Shown: positions 46,686-58,805 of the stretch, one piece after another
Numbering within the stretch: position 1 is the stretch's first letter
How the letters are laid out: each line of letters opens with the position of its first letter
NCBI GenBank assembly: GCA_963383645.1
Contig: OY726574.1
Location: 59,104,394-59,168,393, forward strand
Length of the DNA stretch: 64,000 nucleotides
Reading direction: 5' to 3'
DNA from: Muscardinus avellanarius
Taxonomy: Eukaryota; Chordata; Mammalia; Rodentia; Gliridae
Notes under the pieces: generated by a model
What the model was told of the DNA's origin: nothing
Databases searched by the model: none
The model's input: the letters and a program-made list of their open reading frames with translations, nothing else
Made by a program: the position numbers and the translations under genes

Positions 46686-47273
46686 CCCAGCACGGTTTTA
46701 TAAAGGGAATCCTTTTCACGCTCTAAGTTTAGCCACCAAACAAGACTATTTTAATGTTAGCTGCCTTTTTTAACGTCTTCTTTCCAGAGAACAAACGAAT
46801 CATTCCTTGTACACACAGGGGATGGAAAGTAAACTCTTACATTTATATGTGCTTTTCGGATCTGTGGAAGTGTGATTTTTAAACAGCTGTGCATTATCAG
46901 GTTGGTTGTGTACACAGCATTAAGGGTCTATAGACAGTTTTACCCTGCATTAAAAGCAGAACACTAAGAACTGCTATATCATTTGAGGCTGAATCCCGTC
47001 CAATTTGGCTGCAGTGGGCGGGAGACAGTATCTCAATTCTGCATGTTTCTACCAGGGTCAGGCAGCCGGAAATATCAGCCTTGCACCAGAGATTCAACTA
47101 AGAACACACAGGATCTTCCCATCAGACGTCTGTTCTCATTCAGTCGCCTCTCATTTGGCGTTCAAGCGTAGATGCTCGTGAGGCAACCCGATACAAACAC
47201 TCTCTGCTCCAGGGCCCTTAGGAGGACCATCTCTCCCAACATGGAGGCCTTTTCCTGGCCAACATTCAAATAC

Positions 47274-47349
47274 CTGGTGATATCTTCAGAGAGCTGGGCG
47301 GGGTCTGGCGGGTAAAATTTCACATTAAATGAAAAGTGCCAAGCACCAC
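47274..47349 (-). CDS. EPB41L3: EPB41L3 exon, start of FERM F2 (76 nt)
   Basis: Enters in phase 1 (finishing the split serine), encodes [20 protein letters not shown] then EDIT, and leaves after two bases of an arginine codon. Acceptor CCTACAG, donor CAG|GTATTT. This is the F1-F2 junction, with the FYPPDP motif typical of 4.1/ERM FERM domains. The exon length of 76 nt fits the family. Confidence 0.96.
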
Positions 47350-48149
47350 CTGTAGGGATAGGAAAAAAAATAAATTAAAACAGTGGGAAAGTACTCCCTG
47401 ATACTTTGAATTCTAATGGATAACTAGAACCACCTCAACTCCAAATATTAACAGCCAGGCAACTTTGCATCATTGATGGCAAACAAGTATTTATTAATTT
47501 AAATCCACAGATTCATAGATAAGTCTGAAACCTCATCTAATTTCTAATCCTTCTCTTTTATAAGTCCCTTACTGGCAAATCCCTTACTAGCAAGAAAATT
47601 GACCAAACTTCCTCCCTTCCTGAGGATCAAAGATAAGCCTCTAGAAGAAGTAGAAAACGTAAGTGATACGGATAATCCTCCATCAGGTAAAGCCTGGAAA
47701 CGGCCGGATTTATTGCCGTGAAACTCTGCATAGCTGGCACACTACAGACACAATTCCTGTTTTCTTTGTGCTGTCTGTTTTGTTGTTACAAGTCAAATCC
47801 CATTATAATAAATGTCAAAGGACTAGACGACATAGTTTTATTTTATGGGAAAGGTTGGCTTTAGTGAATATTGCTTTAATAAGCAGGTTGTTCTGCTGGC
47901 TGTTGAAAATTCTTTGCTTGCTCAGGGAAATTTTTGATGCAATAGATATGTGAGTGTAGTCTGTGCATTACCCAACTCTACCTCCCCCAGCAATGACTCC
48001 ATCGGGTCTTCTTTCTATACCAGTCTTTGTCCTGTGACATCTGCTTGAGGGCTCTCTAACATTACAAAGGGTCTGCAGATGTTAGCTCAGGCGTCTCTCT
48101 ATTGTCTATAAATATCCTCAAAATACTATTTAGCCTTCTTAGGCTCTCT

Positions 48150-48337
48150 GTTTTTTTATTTTTTGTGATACTAGGGATTGAACTTCTGAGCTATAGCCCC
48201 AGCCTTATTTTATTTTTGATTTTGAAACAGGGTCTCACTAAGTTGTGGAGGGCCTCACTAAGTAGCTGAGGCTGGCTGTGAACCTGAGATCCTCTTGTCT
48301 CAGCCACATATTAGGATTACAAGTGCACACTCAGCTC
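48150..48337 (-). mobile_element. B1/ID SINE, diverged
   Basis: GTGATACTAGGGATTGAACT head, GTAGCTGAGGCTGGCTGTGA body. Confidence 0.87.
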
Positions 48338-48424
48338 TTAAGCGCTATAGCTCATAATACTGTTTTTAATTATGAATGGTTCATTAATATAAACATAAAA
48401 TATCCTTTCCTTCACTTATTTATT

Positions 48425-48610
48425 TTAGCATTTTGGTACTAGAAATTGAATTGGGGAGGAGGGTCTACTTCTAAGGTACACACCTAGCCTTTTTATTTTT
48501 TATTTTCAAACAGCCTTGCCAAGTTTCTGAAGTTGGCCTCAAACCTACAATCCTTCTGTCTCAGCCTCCCAAATATTGGGATTCAAGTGTGTGTCACTGT
48601 GCCTGGCTCT
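48425..48610 (-). mobile_element. B1/ID SINE, diverged
   Basis: GGTACTAGAAATTGAATTGG head and GGCCTCAAACCTACAATCCT body. Confidence 0.85.
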
Positions 48611-51358
48611 ATATTTATCTCATCTATGCAGACACACATACCAGATTCTATATGCTAAGGACACTACCTGAGGCGCCCTATAAATCTAAGCATAGCACCA
48701 GGCATTATTGAATACTTAATGTCATGTTTTAAAATCACTCAAAATATTGCTGAAACATGGGTTATATGATTAGAAGCCACAAAATATCTGTCAGTCAAAA
48801 TTATTTCTAGTGACCATCTTTCTTACTGTTTTCAGAAAAGTCCTTTTTGTTAATCTAAAAATAGTCTGATTTGTTTTTCCTTCCCTGTTGTTTCTTGCTC
48901 ACCTCCTACTAAAACGGATTCTCTCAATGCTTGCCAATCATAAGGCTCATGAGAGCTGGCTGCCCCCCAAGTGGAATTGAAAGTAATGGATTATTTATGG
49001 GAAATGGGTTTATGGCTGTTTTGTAACTTTCATCCACTTCAAAGTATGCCTTGATTCCAATGAGTGGTCTGGCAATGCCATTAATCAATCTTACAAATAA
49101 AATCAGGGTGAAAATTCTAAGCTGAAAGCCAATAAACGATAAGAGCATAAACAATACATTTCAAAAAGCAAATCCGCATTCTAGGAAAGCACTTTGTAAA
49201 CTCTCGCGTCCCTGAGAAGCGTCTGAAGTCCAGCTTGAAAAATGCCAGGTCCCAGGCTCTACCCAGGAGATTTCACTCCTGAGATTTAGAATATGGCCTA
49301 GGACTTGTGGTTCTATTAATATCCCTCGTGGTTCCAACATGGTGAGCTTTGGAGCCATCATGAAAATCATGATTTCTAAGGAATCCACCTCTCCAAGGCT
49401 ATGATCCAAGTAACTACACAGCCGTTCAGGATATTGTTTAAAAACAATGGAAATTTTTATGCAAACTATAATACAATTTATGCCCCAGTTAAAAAAAAAT
49501 CCAGTGGGATGTGACATAAAACCAGAAACTAATGAGAAAGGGACATTAAAGATAAACACTTAAAGAACCTGTAGCACAAATGAACATCCTTGGAAGGATG
49601 CGCTCATGCAATGAATGACCTCCAACCCTGAGCCTGCTCAGACAATGTCCCTGGTGAGGAAGAGGAAATGAAAGAGCCTGAACACATTAAAATGAATGTC
49701 TCTATAATGCTGATGTCGGAGTTTTAAATTGCAAATGTATGATAAAAGAAAATTGTGGCACCGAAGGGAGCTTATTCTTGTGAAAAATTTCTAATTTTAG
49801 TCTTTCATGTCTGTCAAATTTTAAAATTTCTAAACAGACTGCATTTATATTATGAAGTCACCATATATATTTCTATATCATGAAATGATATTGTAAATAT
49901 ACTATATTTATTATCACAAAAAATATAGTACGTTCAGAGATTTTAAGATCCAGTGTGAATAAAACATGACTGGAGTTAGAATTTTTCACTGAGAAGAAAC
50001 TCTTCAGTTTCAGATTGACTGTGTATTATAAATTTGTAACTCTGCATGTTTATTAGCTTGGCTGCCATCGCCTGAATGACCTTATCTACAGGCCCGTGGT
50101 GACCCACAGCACCCAAAAGGATGGAAGGGCCTTTATTCCCCATGGGTGAAGGAGGTGATGGGTAATAGTCTCATGAAGTACAATAATACTTTTCTGCTTA
50201 GTGGGATATACATTGTGTGGAAAGAGGGTATTTTAATAAATAAGAAAAAGAAGGGCTATAGGTAAGAATAACAATTTTTTTTTTTAAATTCTAATTTCTT
50301 TTGTCTCATCCTCTGCAGGACAGTTTCTTCATGAGTCACATGTCCTGTCTAACCCACATGATGAACATAGTCTTTCAATTCTCTCTTTGGCTTTTGTCTC
50401 TTAGGGAGATAGAAGACAGCATAAGTGGAAACTTAAGCAGACTCAAAGACTTCTATTAACAATATGCAAGGAAATTAGTTTATACCAACAGTCACAAGAA
50501 TAGTTTATACTATATTCATAAGAGTATAATGACTTATCCTTGAATATTTCATATATTTTCAAAGTACTTTGCAATCATTAATCAGCTCAGCATTTAATTA
50601 CTTAGATAAATACAGGGCATGCTATGCACACAAAATGTTATCACCTATATTCAGCACATCTACTTTTAATAACTCTATAAAAGGCCCTTAGGACATATTT
50701 GGCATCATAAATTTTTCTTAGGATTCCCTGGAACAATAAAAAATATTTTTACCTACTTATCACAACTGTTGGTATTTCTGCCTTCAATTTCAATTTTTTA
50801 TCAAACTAATTCTTACCAAGTTTTTGATTAGTGGATGCATCAAAGTTTTCCCAAGAATATAGTAAATAATGTTTTATTGTATAAAGAGTCAGCACACTTT
50901 CTCATATCTAAAATATAGTGACTTTGGAAGATACGATGTAATATTAAGTCTTTTCAAATTGCTCACTCCCCATTATGTTACGTTAGTAGTTGAGGTATTT
51001 TGATATCTCAGGACTTTCAAGGCCACTAATAAAGTATTTTTCTCTCTTAGTAAATAAATTATTTGAAAGATTAAATGGCAATAACGTTCTTGTTAATGAA
51101 CTGGTCTTAAATGTATTCTTAAACTAGAATTAGTTGTTAAGAATTCTAGGTTTCAATGACCAAAGGTGATTTTAAAAAATGAAGTAGCTATTTAAAATTA
51201 TAAGATTATCTATGCTGTAGTAACAGTAATAGTTACAGAGACAGATAAAAAAACAAAACAACAACAACAACAAAAAAACCTTTCCTAAGTCTCTGTAGTG
51301 AGCACCACCTCTAGAGGTAGTTTGCCCAAGTTTTCATGCATCTAAACACACACAACTT
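48611..51358. other. SINE-free unique intronic sequence
   Basis: About 2.7 kb, A/T-rich, no recognisable repeat or exon. Confidence 0.6.
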
Positions 51359-51576
51359 TTTTTTTTTTTTTTCAGTATTAGGAATTGAACCCAGGGGCAT
51401 TCTATTTAGAAGCTACACTCCCAGCCCTATATTTTATTTTTTATTTTAAAACAGAGTCTCGCTAAGCTGTGGAGGGCCTCTCTAAGTGGTTGAGGCTGGC
51501 GATGAATCTGTGATCCTCCTGTCCCAGCTTCCCAAGTACTAGGGTTACAAGCCTAAACCACCATGCCCGGTTTTAC
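51359..51576 (-). mobile_element. B1/ID SINE
   Basis: T14 tail, CAGTATTAGGAATTGAACCC head, CACCATGCCCGG end. Confidence 0.9.
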
Positions 51577-52631
51577 GCACAACTTTTCAAAAACAAATAC
51601 TATAGATACATTTCTGTGACCTGATTTGTGCTAACAAGGGTGAAGACACAGCTCTTTGACTATTTAATTATTAATTTAATCTTTATTAGTGGATACATCA
51701 AATTTTTCTCAAGAATGTGGTAAATGACATTTCATTGTATAAAGAATCAGCAGACTCTCTAATAAGTGATAAGTGGGTATTTCACTTGCCGTTAGTTTTC
51801 TGCCAACTTAAACAGTATTATAATGAACTTTTAATTGTGTACACATGTGCGTTTTCCTCCAATATATATGCTGAATAAAACATTTCTTCATGTAAAATTG
51901 AAGGTCAATGAAGACTTACATTTTAGATTTTAATAAATACCATAAAACTACCATCTTAAAGAGTTGTCCTCACTTACCCTTTTGGAAATCAGGTTCATCC
52001 TGGTCAATGAAGTTTATTATTAAACATATTAAACTTTAAAAGTCTTTGCTAAGCCAAAAAGGTGACAAATGGTGTCTTAATTTGCATTTAATCATTAGAG
52101 TTAGCAACTTTTTAGTACTTCTTTGCTACTTGTGGTACATTTTGTGATGGGCCCACAAAATCATCTGTCCATTAAATATACTTAATTCTTAATTCATTTT
52201 TAGGGCCCAAGAAAGAGGTGGCCACCATACAATAAACTACAGTTTGATTTGTTTGTCCACGTTCCACCTGTCAAATGCCGATTGCCTTTAGCTTGTGTTT
52301 TATGTTTATAGCAGTTAGGTTTCATATAACATTAATAGTTAAGCTGGAACATTTAATGATTAATTGCCAATTAAGCATCACTTGATTAAATATTATCTTT
52401 TGCATCTGGGAACAGGCAGGGGAAAAGGGTGAGTGTCAGAGTTACTTTGATTTCTGAGTTATGGGGACCACAAATGGTTCCATCTGAGCTGGATCACTGT
52501 GTCAGATCAGACTTGGTCTTCAGAACACTATTCACATCCCGCCGGCCACTTGGTATGAGGAACCCATTCTGACAACCCTATTTTTTTAAATTATCTTTAC
52601 CTTGCCACATAAAATAATATAAAAGACTTAC

Positions 52632-52674
52632 TTCGGATCTGCTTTTTAATTTCCTTAGCAGGATCCAACCAATT
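52632..52674 (-). CDS. EPB41L3: EPB41L3 exon, FERM F1-F2 linker (43 nt)
   Basis: A short exon: fourteen codons NWLDPAKEIKKQIR plus one base, phase 0 in and phase 1 out. The acceptor is TTTTTCAG and the donor is a near-perfect CGAA|GTAAGT. The split serine codon (A|GT) is completed by the next exon. It encodes the end of lobe F1. Remembered orthologues have V where this has I (QIR), a conservative change. Confidence 0.96.
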
Positions 52675-52748
52675 CTGAAAAAGAAACGACATTTTGAATT
52701 TGCATCGGAGAAGACAACAGTGCCTTGATGTTGACTAGACACAGATAG

Positions 52749-52810
52749 CCCCTAACTGTGGGAGCACCCCCTAACTGTGCATTGTGGGAGCCCCTAACTG
52801 TGGGAGCAGT
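52749..52810 (+). repeat. Short imperfect tandem repeat
   Basis: Three copies of CCCCTAACTGTG followed by GGGAGC, the middle one with an extra CATTGT. Confidence 0.9.
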
Positions 52811-53123
52811 CCTGGAAGCCCTCCCACTGGAAGCCCTTCTGCAGCTGGTGCACACAGGAGGTCCAGACATGAGTCCCATGAGAAAATACATGCATGTGCC
52901 ACCCATTCTTGCTAAAATTCTTTTTCTTTTACAACCATTATTTTCTGGAATTCCAGCGAGCATTGAGTTGGGAGACCGGGAGCAGGGAATGGTAGAAGAA
53001 TCAATGCCCAAACAAGTTACCAGAATAAATTAAAATTCATGTAACTTGGTACACACATGGCCTAACTCTTCTGCATTGGTAAGTGACTATAGATTCTTAG
53101 CCAGTTACTAACAATTCTCCTGA

Positions 53124-53312
53124 TGAGCTGGGTGTAGCAGTCCAAATCTCTAATGCCAATACTTGGGAAGTTGAGACAGGAGGTTTGCATGTTCGAGGCC
53201 AGAATCAGCACCTTAGCACCTTAATGAGATTTGGCTTCCAAATAAAAAGTTAAAAAGGCTGGAGAGGTAGCTCAGAGTAAAACGCCCCTGTGTTCAATCC
53301 CCAGTAATGACG
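53124..53312 (+). mobile_element. B1/ID SINE
   Basis: GAGCTGGGTGTAGCAGTCCA start, head GGCTGGAGAGGTAGCTCAGA. Confidence 0.86.
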
Positions 53313-53852
53313 ACAAGAACATTTCCCTAATGAATGAAGAACTGATTCAGATTTATGGCTTTCAAACACAAAATCGAATTAGAAATATGATTTAAAAAAA
53401 TCAATGAAGTTAGACACTGTTAAGTAACTCGGTTACCGACTCAGGAAATAACAAGCACAGTAAGCAACATCTCTCAGCAAAACTTCTGTGACTCAGTTGT
53501 TAGCACCAGTGCTATGGAAACATTTCCTCTTCCTTGTATATCAGGTAACTTCAGGGTATAGCTCTAAACAGACGGCATTACTCAGATATAAGCATCGCGG
53601 GGGTAGTGCCCTACAGATTGAACACCTATGAGATGTACTTGACAGTGTCACTTCAGCAAATGGCCCGCCTCATATTGTGACTCAGTAAGAAAATAAAAAG
53701 TATAAGAAGATTAATTAAGAATAGGGCAGCGGCCTCATTAGCAAATGGCCCTGATAATTTGTTTGCAACCATATGACCTTCATAGAATTTTGGGGCATGA
53801 ACATGTTTTTAAATAAGTATGAAAGTATATGATTTTCATGTGTTCAAATATT

Positions 53853-53915
53853 CCACTTAGTATAGCTTAGAGGTAGAAGGCTTCTGGTTTAATCCCCCCA
53901 AAACAAAAACACACA
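53853..53915 (+). mobile_element. ID-like head fragment
   Basis: TAGTATAGCTTAGAGGTAGA with a short A-rich/ACA tail; no B1 body. Confidence 0.65.
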
Positions 53916-54078
53916 CTCATAAGTAATATAAGATTAAATGGTATTTTAAGGATGTCAATGTTATTCAGGGTCTCAGTAGTTTAGATATTAAAATTACACT
54001 TATTTCCAAGAAACATTTGATTTTCTTTGCTAGTTTACAAAATGCTTTCATATATTTTATGTGATCTTTATAATAGTG

Positions 54079-54276
54079 ATTTTTTTTTGGGTGGTACTGG
54101 GATTCCTGGAAACCCTTCTACCTCTGGGTTACACTCCCAGACCTATTTGTTTTATAATTTTTTAACTTTGGAAACAGGGTCTCTTAAGCCAGAGAGGCTG
54201 GCTTTGAACCTGCGCGATCCTCCTGTCTCCGCCTCCCAAGCGCAGGGATTATAAGCGTGCGCCACCACGCCCGGCG
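54079..54276 (-). mobile_element. B1/ID SINE, TTAAGCCAG subfamily
   Basis: GGTGGTACTGGGATTCCTGG head, CTCTTAAGCCAGAGAGGCTG block, CACCACGCCCGGC end. Confidence 0.93.
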
Positions 54277-54426
54277 TGATGAGTTTTGGTAAGAAAAATT
54301 ATAAATAAGGTTATATGTGCAGTACTCTCTAAAAATAAAAATAAAATGTTTACTTAAGTGATTTAAAAGACCCAAATATTCCACTCAAATATATTTTCTT
54401 AAAAAAAAAAAAACACTACATAAAAT

Positions 54427-54600
54427 CTGGGGTGGTGGTGTATGCCTGTAATCCCAGTACTTGGGAGGCTGAGACAGGATTCAAGGTCAGTGCAGTTACT
54501 TAGTGAGACCCTGCTTCCAAATCAACAGTAAAATACAGCTGGGGGTGTAGCTCAGAGGTAGAAAACCCCTCTGCCTGAAGTCCAAGCCCCAGTACCCCCC
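54427..54600 (+). mobile_element. B1/ID SINE
   Basis: CTGGGGTGGTGGTGTATGCC start, GCTGGGGGTGTAGCTCAGAG head; tail became the CA repeat. Confidence 0.9.
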
Positions 54601-54604
54601 CCCC

Positions 54605-54667
<63 letters not shown>
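54601..54667 (+). repeat. (CA)n microsatellite at SINE tail
   Basis: CCCCC, CGCGCG, then about 28 CA units. Confidence 0.97.
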
Positions 54668-54668
<1 letters not shown>

Positions 54669-54931
54669 GCCATATGAAACACTTTCTGGGAACCGTAAAT
54701 AACTTGAAGATGAAAAGAGAAAGGTGACTTACAGTTTCAGAATAGTCAGGAATAAAGGGAGCTGGCAAGGCTTTCCCTCAGGAGGAAAAGGGTGACTGCC
54801 AGCACCCAGGGGCTCAAGGCCCTAACAGCGGGTGTGCGCGGGTGGGCGAGGAAGCGCGGTGCGTGTCCACTTGGCACAGCAGGGAGCCCGCCTGGCCGTG
54901 CCCGTGTGGACTGCTAGGTCTCATTTCTCAC

Positions 54932-55036
54932 CTTCTGGTTTTCAGCATCTCGGTAGGTGAGGCCAAAGTAGTCTTTTTCTAGCAGGTTCAGGTGTTCACA
55001 CACTTTATCAAATAGCACTTGTCCTCTTGAGCGTTT
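54932..55036 (-). CDS. EPB41L3: EPB41L3 exon, FERM F1 lobe (105 nt)
   Basis: Thirty-five codons, [12 protein letters not shown] through [10 protein letters not shown], phase 0 at both ends. They encode the second half of the F1 (ubiquitin-like) lobe, including the conserved [11 protein letters not shown] block. The acceptor is TTCCATAG and the donor is AAG|GTGAGA. The length of 105 nt is the one expected for this exon in the 4.1 family. This is the most 5' exon in the window; the preceding exon should carry the first strands of F1. Confidence 0.96.
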
Positions 55037-55357
55037 CTATGGAAAAGAGCAGAAAAACACATCAACAGGCGTGAAGATGTGCCGCAGAGAAAGCCGGAGA
55101 GGACGCAAGACACGGCCCGCTGGCGCTCTTCAGGAAGTGGCCGGCAGTCCATCAATCCATCACCTCCTGTGTGGTGAAGAGGCTCAAAAGTGGTCCTCGA
55201 CCTATAAGAGTCCATCTCAACCAAGCAAACAAAACCCAATGCCAAGAACGTCACAGTGTGCAGGTGACCGGGGGATGGTTCCTACACCGCAGTGACCGGA
55301 GGAAATAACATGATTGGAAGACTCAAGTATTTCAGGAAATAAAACGTCCTCAGAGTG

Positions 55358-55560
55358 AGCTGGGCGTGGTGGCGCACACCTGTAATCCCAGTGTGTGGGA
55401 GGCTGAGACGGGAGGATCACAGGTTCAAGGCCAGCCTCAGCAACTTATCAAGACCTTGTTTCAAAATAATAAATAAAATAGGGATAGGGGTAGCTTAGAG
55501 GTAGAGTACCACTGTTCTGTCTCCTGTGTCCAAAAGACATGAAACAAAACCAATAAAAAT
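55358..55560 (+). mobile_element. B1/ID SINE
   Basis: GAGCTGGGCGTGGTGGCGCA start; damaged head GGGATAGGGGTAGCTTAGAG. Confidence 0.9.
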
Positions 55561-55712
55561 AATACACACTAATAACAACAAAAACCCCAAATAAAAACAA
55601 ATCCTCATAGTGAAAGACAGCACACAAGACCAATAAAAGATAAATCTTGAACGGCCTAATAAAGGTGGCTGTTTCTTGTCAGAAGTGGACCCTCACTTAA
55701 AACTTCCTATTT

Positions 55713-55920
55713 TGTCGGGTGTGGTGGCTCACGCTTGTAATCCCAGCATTGGGGAGGCTGAGACAGGAGGATCAAGGTTCGTGGACAGCCTCAACTACTT
55801 TGCAACTCAGTGAGACCTTGTTTCAAAATAAAGAATAAAAAATAGGGTTGGGAGTATAGTTTGGAGGTACAATACCCCTGTGTTCCATCCCCAGCACTGC
55901 AAAAAAATAAATAAATAAAA
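55713..55920 (+). mobile_element. B1/ID SINE
   Basis: GTCGGGTGTGGTGGCTCACG start, GGGTTGGGAGTATAGTTTGG head, AAATA-repeat tail. Confidence 0.92.
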
Positions 55921-56056
55921 ACTTTCCATTTTAATACTAACTCAAAAATTCTATCGGTTATTTTCTAAAGCCCACTCAACCAAGTTTATGAGTTTACTTT
56001 TAGTTTTTGTCATGACTTTCGGTCCTGAATTATCGTGTTCAGATTTCTCTTAATTT

Positions 56057-56089
56057 TTGAGAATAAAGACAAAAAGTCTTTATTCTCAA
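56057..56089. repeat. Perfect 14-bp inverted repeat (hairpin)
   Basis: TTGAGAATAAAGAC, loop AAAAA, GTCTTTATTCTCAA. Confidence 0.95.
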
Positions 56090-56672
56090 GAAAGTAAACA
56101 TAACAAAAACATTAAATTTTGAGAGTCTAATAATGCTATACAAACATAAAACACAAATAGATGTGCTACATTTTGGACCATCAAGTACTCATCTGGAGAA
56201 GAGGGAAAAAGTAATTGTTAAGGGGAAGTCGGCCAGTTTAATTGATTGTGACGCGTTGAACTCTATTTCCATGAATGCTCCCAAGGTCTTTAAACAAGTC
56301 TGCAATGGATTAACTGGCAACAATTGGTAAGTTAGTTTTTTGTTTGTGCAATACTAATATTTTATAACCAATGCACTAAGCATATTTGTCTTTAAGATTT
56401 AATGTATCATGAGACATAGGAAAATTGATAAACTATGTCCATGCCAAAATAATAAGGATTCAGAAGACCCATAGGTGGGATGCGTCCCTGTACAACTATA
56501 ATTATGTTCAAGGTTAATTACTCAGTCCCTTCAAGCATGACTGTTTAGGGAAAATGATAAGTTTATGATAGAAAAATAAAGCCTAAATTGGAGCTCACAA
56601 AAAAATCAATGATGAATTTGAAAAACATTTCCAGAAAGCATGAAAAAACTTATCAAAACTATACAACATTAC

Positions 56673-56880
56673 AAGCCAGTCATGGTAGTGCACACTTGTA
56701 ATCCCAGTGCTTGGGAGGCTGAGACAGGAAGATCTGGGTTCGTGGCCAGACTCAGCTACTTACTGAGGCCATCTGCCTTAGTGAGACCTTATTACAAAAT
56801 AAAGAATATAAAATAGAGCTGGGGTGTATCTCGGAGATAGAATGCCCCTGGGTTCTAGAACTGAAAAATAAAGCTATATA
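56673..56880 (+). mobile_element. B1/ID SINE
   Basis: GCCAGTCATGGTAGTGCACA start, GAGCTGGGGTGTATCTCGGA head. Confidence 0.9.
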
Positions 56881-57143
56881 ACATTACTCACTAAATATGA
56901 ATAAACGGTACAATCGTGACATGCTGTTTGCTGGTTTAAGCCTTTATTTATAAATAATACCATTTTATTTCTGAATAAGTGCTTGACAAATTATAATGTT
57001 TTCACAAAATATTGCTTCTCTTGGTATTACCTACAGATTATAGAGAAGAACAGAGGCTTGGAGAAGTTGGATGAAAGGGAAAGTATTGTGATAATGGTTC
57101 TGGGCAGTGATTTTGGAATCAATGAAACCTGTTGTGCTTTGTC

Positions 57144-57145
<2 letters not shown>

Positions 57146-57183
<38 letters not shown>
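57146..57183 (+). repeat. (GT)n microsatellite
   Basis: About 19 GT units in front of a minus-strand SINE head. Confidence 0.97.
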
Positions 57184-57184
<1 letters not shown>

Positions 57185-57352
57185 CGTTGGCAATAGGACC
57201 CAGGGCTGTTCTACTACTGAGCTACACCACCAGCCTTATTTTATTTTTTACTTTGAAACAGGGTCTGGCTAAATTGCTTAGGCTGGATTCGAACCTGTAA
57301 TCCTTCTGCTTCAGTCCCCCAAGTACTGAGTGTACACCACCGTGCCTGGCTA
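57184..57352 (-). mobile_element. B1/ID SINE
   Basis: GGCAATAGGACCCAGGGCTG head, CACCGTGCCTGGCT end. Confidence 0.88.
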
Positions 57353-57433
57353 AAACCTGAGTTTGAATATTCTGTATGTTCCCTGTAGCTACATGAACCT
57401 CTGTTTTTCCCACTGTAAAGCAGGCTCATTGAA

Positions 57434-57629
57434 GCCAGGCGCGGTGGCCCACGCTTGTAGTCCCAGCATTCGGGAGGCTGAGATGGGAGGATCGCGGTTC
57501 ACAGACAGCCTCAGCTACTTAGTGAGGCCCTCTGCAACTCAGTGAGACCCTGTTTCAAAATAAAGAATGAAAAGTAGGGCTGGGGTTGCAGCTCAGAGGT
57601 AGAGTGCCCTGGGTTCCATCCCCAGTACC

Positions 57630-57660
<31 letters not shown>
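57434..57660 (+). mobile_element. B1/ID SINE, well preserved
   Basis: AGCCAGGCGCGGTGGCCCAC start, GGGCTGGGGTTGCAGCTCAG head and an A29 tail. Confidence 0.94.
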
Positions 57661-57667
<7 letters not shown>

Positions 57668-57699
57668 CAAGAACAACAACAAAAAAACTGGGCTCATCA

Positions 57700-57701
<2 letters not shown>

Positions 57702-57738
<37 letters not shown>

Positions 57739-57747
57739 TGTGTGTGT
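57702..57747 (+). repeat. (GT)n microsatellite
   Basis: About 22 GT units with one TATG interruption. Confidence 0.97.
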
Positions 57748-57880
57748 ACTGAACCCAAGGCCATTCGATCTCTGAGCTAAACCCCCAGCCAGCCCTATTT
57801 TATTTTTTATTTGGAAACAGGGTCTCACTAAGTTCCTGAGAACCCTGCTTAGTCGCTGAGGCTGGCCTTGAACTAGCACA
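57748..57880 (-). mobile_element. B1/ID SINE, truncated
   Basis: ACTGAACCCAAGGCCATTCG head then GCTGAGGCTGGCCTTGAACT; body stops early. Confidence 0.85.
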
Positions 57881-58183
57881 CTTCTTTGAAATGGCTGGCG
57901 TCAAAGTTAAATGTGCTCAACCTTGGTCCCCTGGTGACACACACATGCATTCCATGCGGGGCAGCCATCAGTAGAGCCATTACTATGGCTGACAAATGCT
58001 GGAGCCACGAACATAAAGAATATGATGGAGCATGCCTTCTGCAGGAACTTGTGAACCGAGACCTGGTGGTGCCAGCAAGCAGCTTTAGTAATACACATCC
58101 TGCTCTTTCTTTACAGAGCGTCTGCTTACTGCTAACTGCTTTAGTAGACCACATTGCACACACACAAGCATACACACACTCTC

Positions 58184-58189
<6 letters not shown>

Positions 58190-58239
<50 letters not shown>
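58190..58239 (+). repeat. (CT)n microsatellite
   Basis: About 24 CT units. Confidence 0.97.
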
Positions 58240-58242
<3 letters not shown>

Positions 58243-58805
58243 CTTACTATTTTATTTCTAGTAAAAGCGCATAGCTTTCTGGAATAGACCACATCATCCT
58301 TACTGAAAATTTTAAACCTATTTAAACACTACGATTTTTAAGACAATGATACAGGCATTGGAGGTATTTTCCCTGGCCCTAAGAGTCTAGATCAGTTGTC
58401 TAGAATCTCCTGTAGAGCTCTCTATGAATGGGACATAATGCTATTCCAGCCTCAGGAGAGATACCAGTTCACTGATGACTTTGAAAAAGGATCAGAAGTT
58501 GTTTGGGTCTCCATTTTCTCCACCTGGAGCAGGGCTATAGTCACATGTAGCAAGGATGATGGGGTTGAGGCTGTAACTGAGCTTCTGTCTGTTGATGGTA
58601 AAGATAACTGGGAGAGAGAGTGCTTCCTTTGTGGTCCAGATGGGGCTCTGGCAGCTTCCCACACTGCAGTGGGAAGGATGCTGGTAGCAGGTTAGCATCA
58701 CTTAAATCTTTATCACTTGAGACTTGTTTTCCAGCCCACTTGAGATCAACTCTGCAATTCCTTTCAATTCTAAAAAGTTCTTGATTCTCCAAACTCAGAT
58801 AATAT

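Larger units (their letters stand above)
42866..47273 (-). other. EPB41L3: Intron (4408 nt)
   Basis: Carries minus-strand SINEs at 43000, 43378 and 44245-44587, an antisense L1 3' end at 44595-45030, a plus-strand SINE with CA tail at 45306 and an old LTR-like element at 46090-46685 split by a SINE. Confidence 0.9.
47350..52631 (-). other. EPB41L3: Intron (5282 nt)
   Basis: SINEs at 48150, 48425 and 51359 only. About 2.7 kb (48611-51358) is free of recognisable SINEs, A/T-rich and without a supported ORF. Confidence 0.9.
52675..54931 (-). other. EPB41L3: Intron (2257 nt)
   Basis: Contains SINEs at 53124, 53853, 54079 and 54427, a long CA repeat and a small tandem repeat at 52749-52810 close to the 3' exon. 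Nothing else recognisable. Confidence 0.9.

Noticed and set aside
49161..49559. 132-codon minus-strand frame as an exon
   Set aside because: Inside the FERM intron, where neighbouring exons already join perfectly in frame; no domain seen.
57873..58292. Long frames on both strands over the CT repeat
   Set aside because: Their length comes from the simple repeat (RERERE / SLSLSL).
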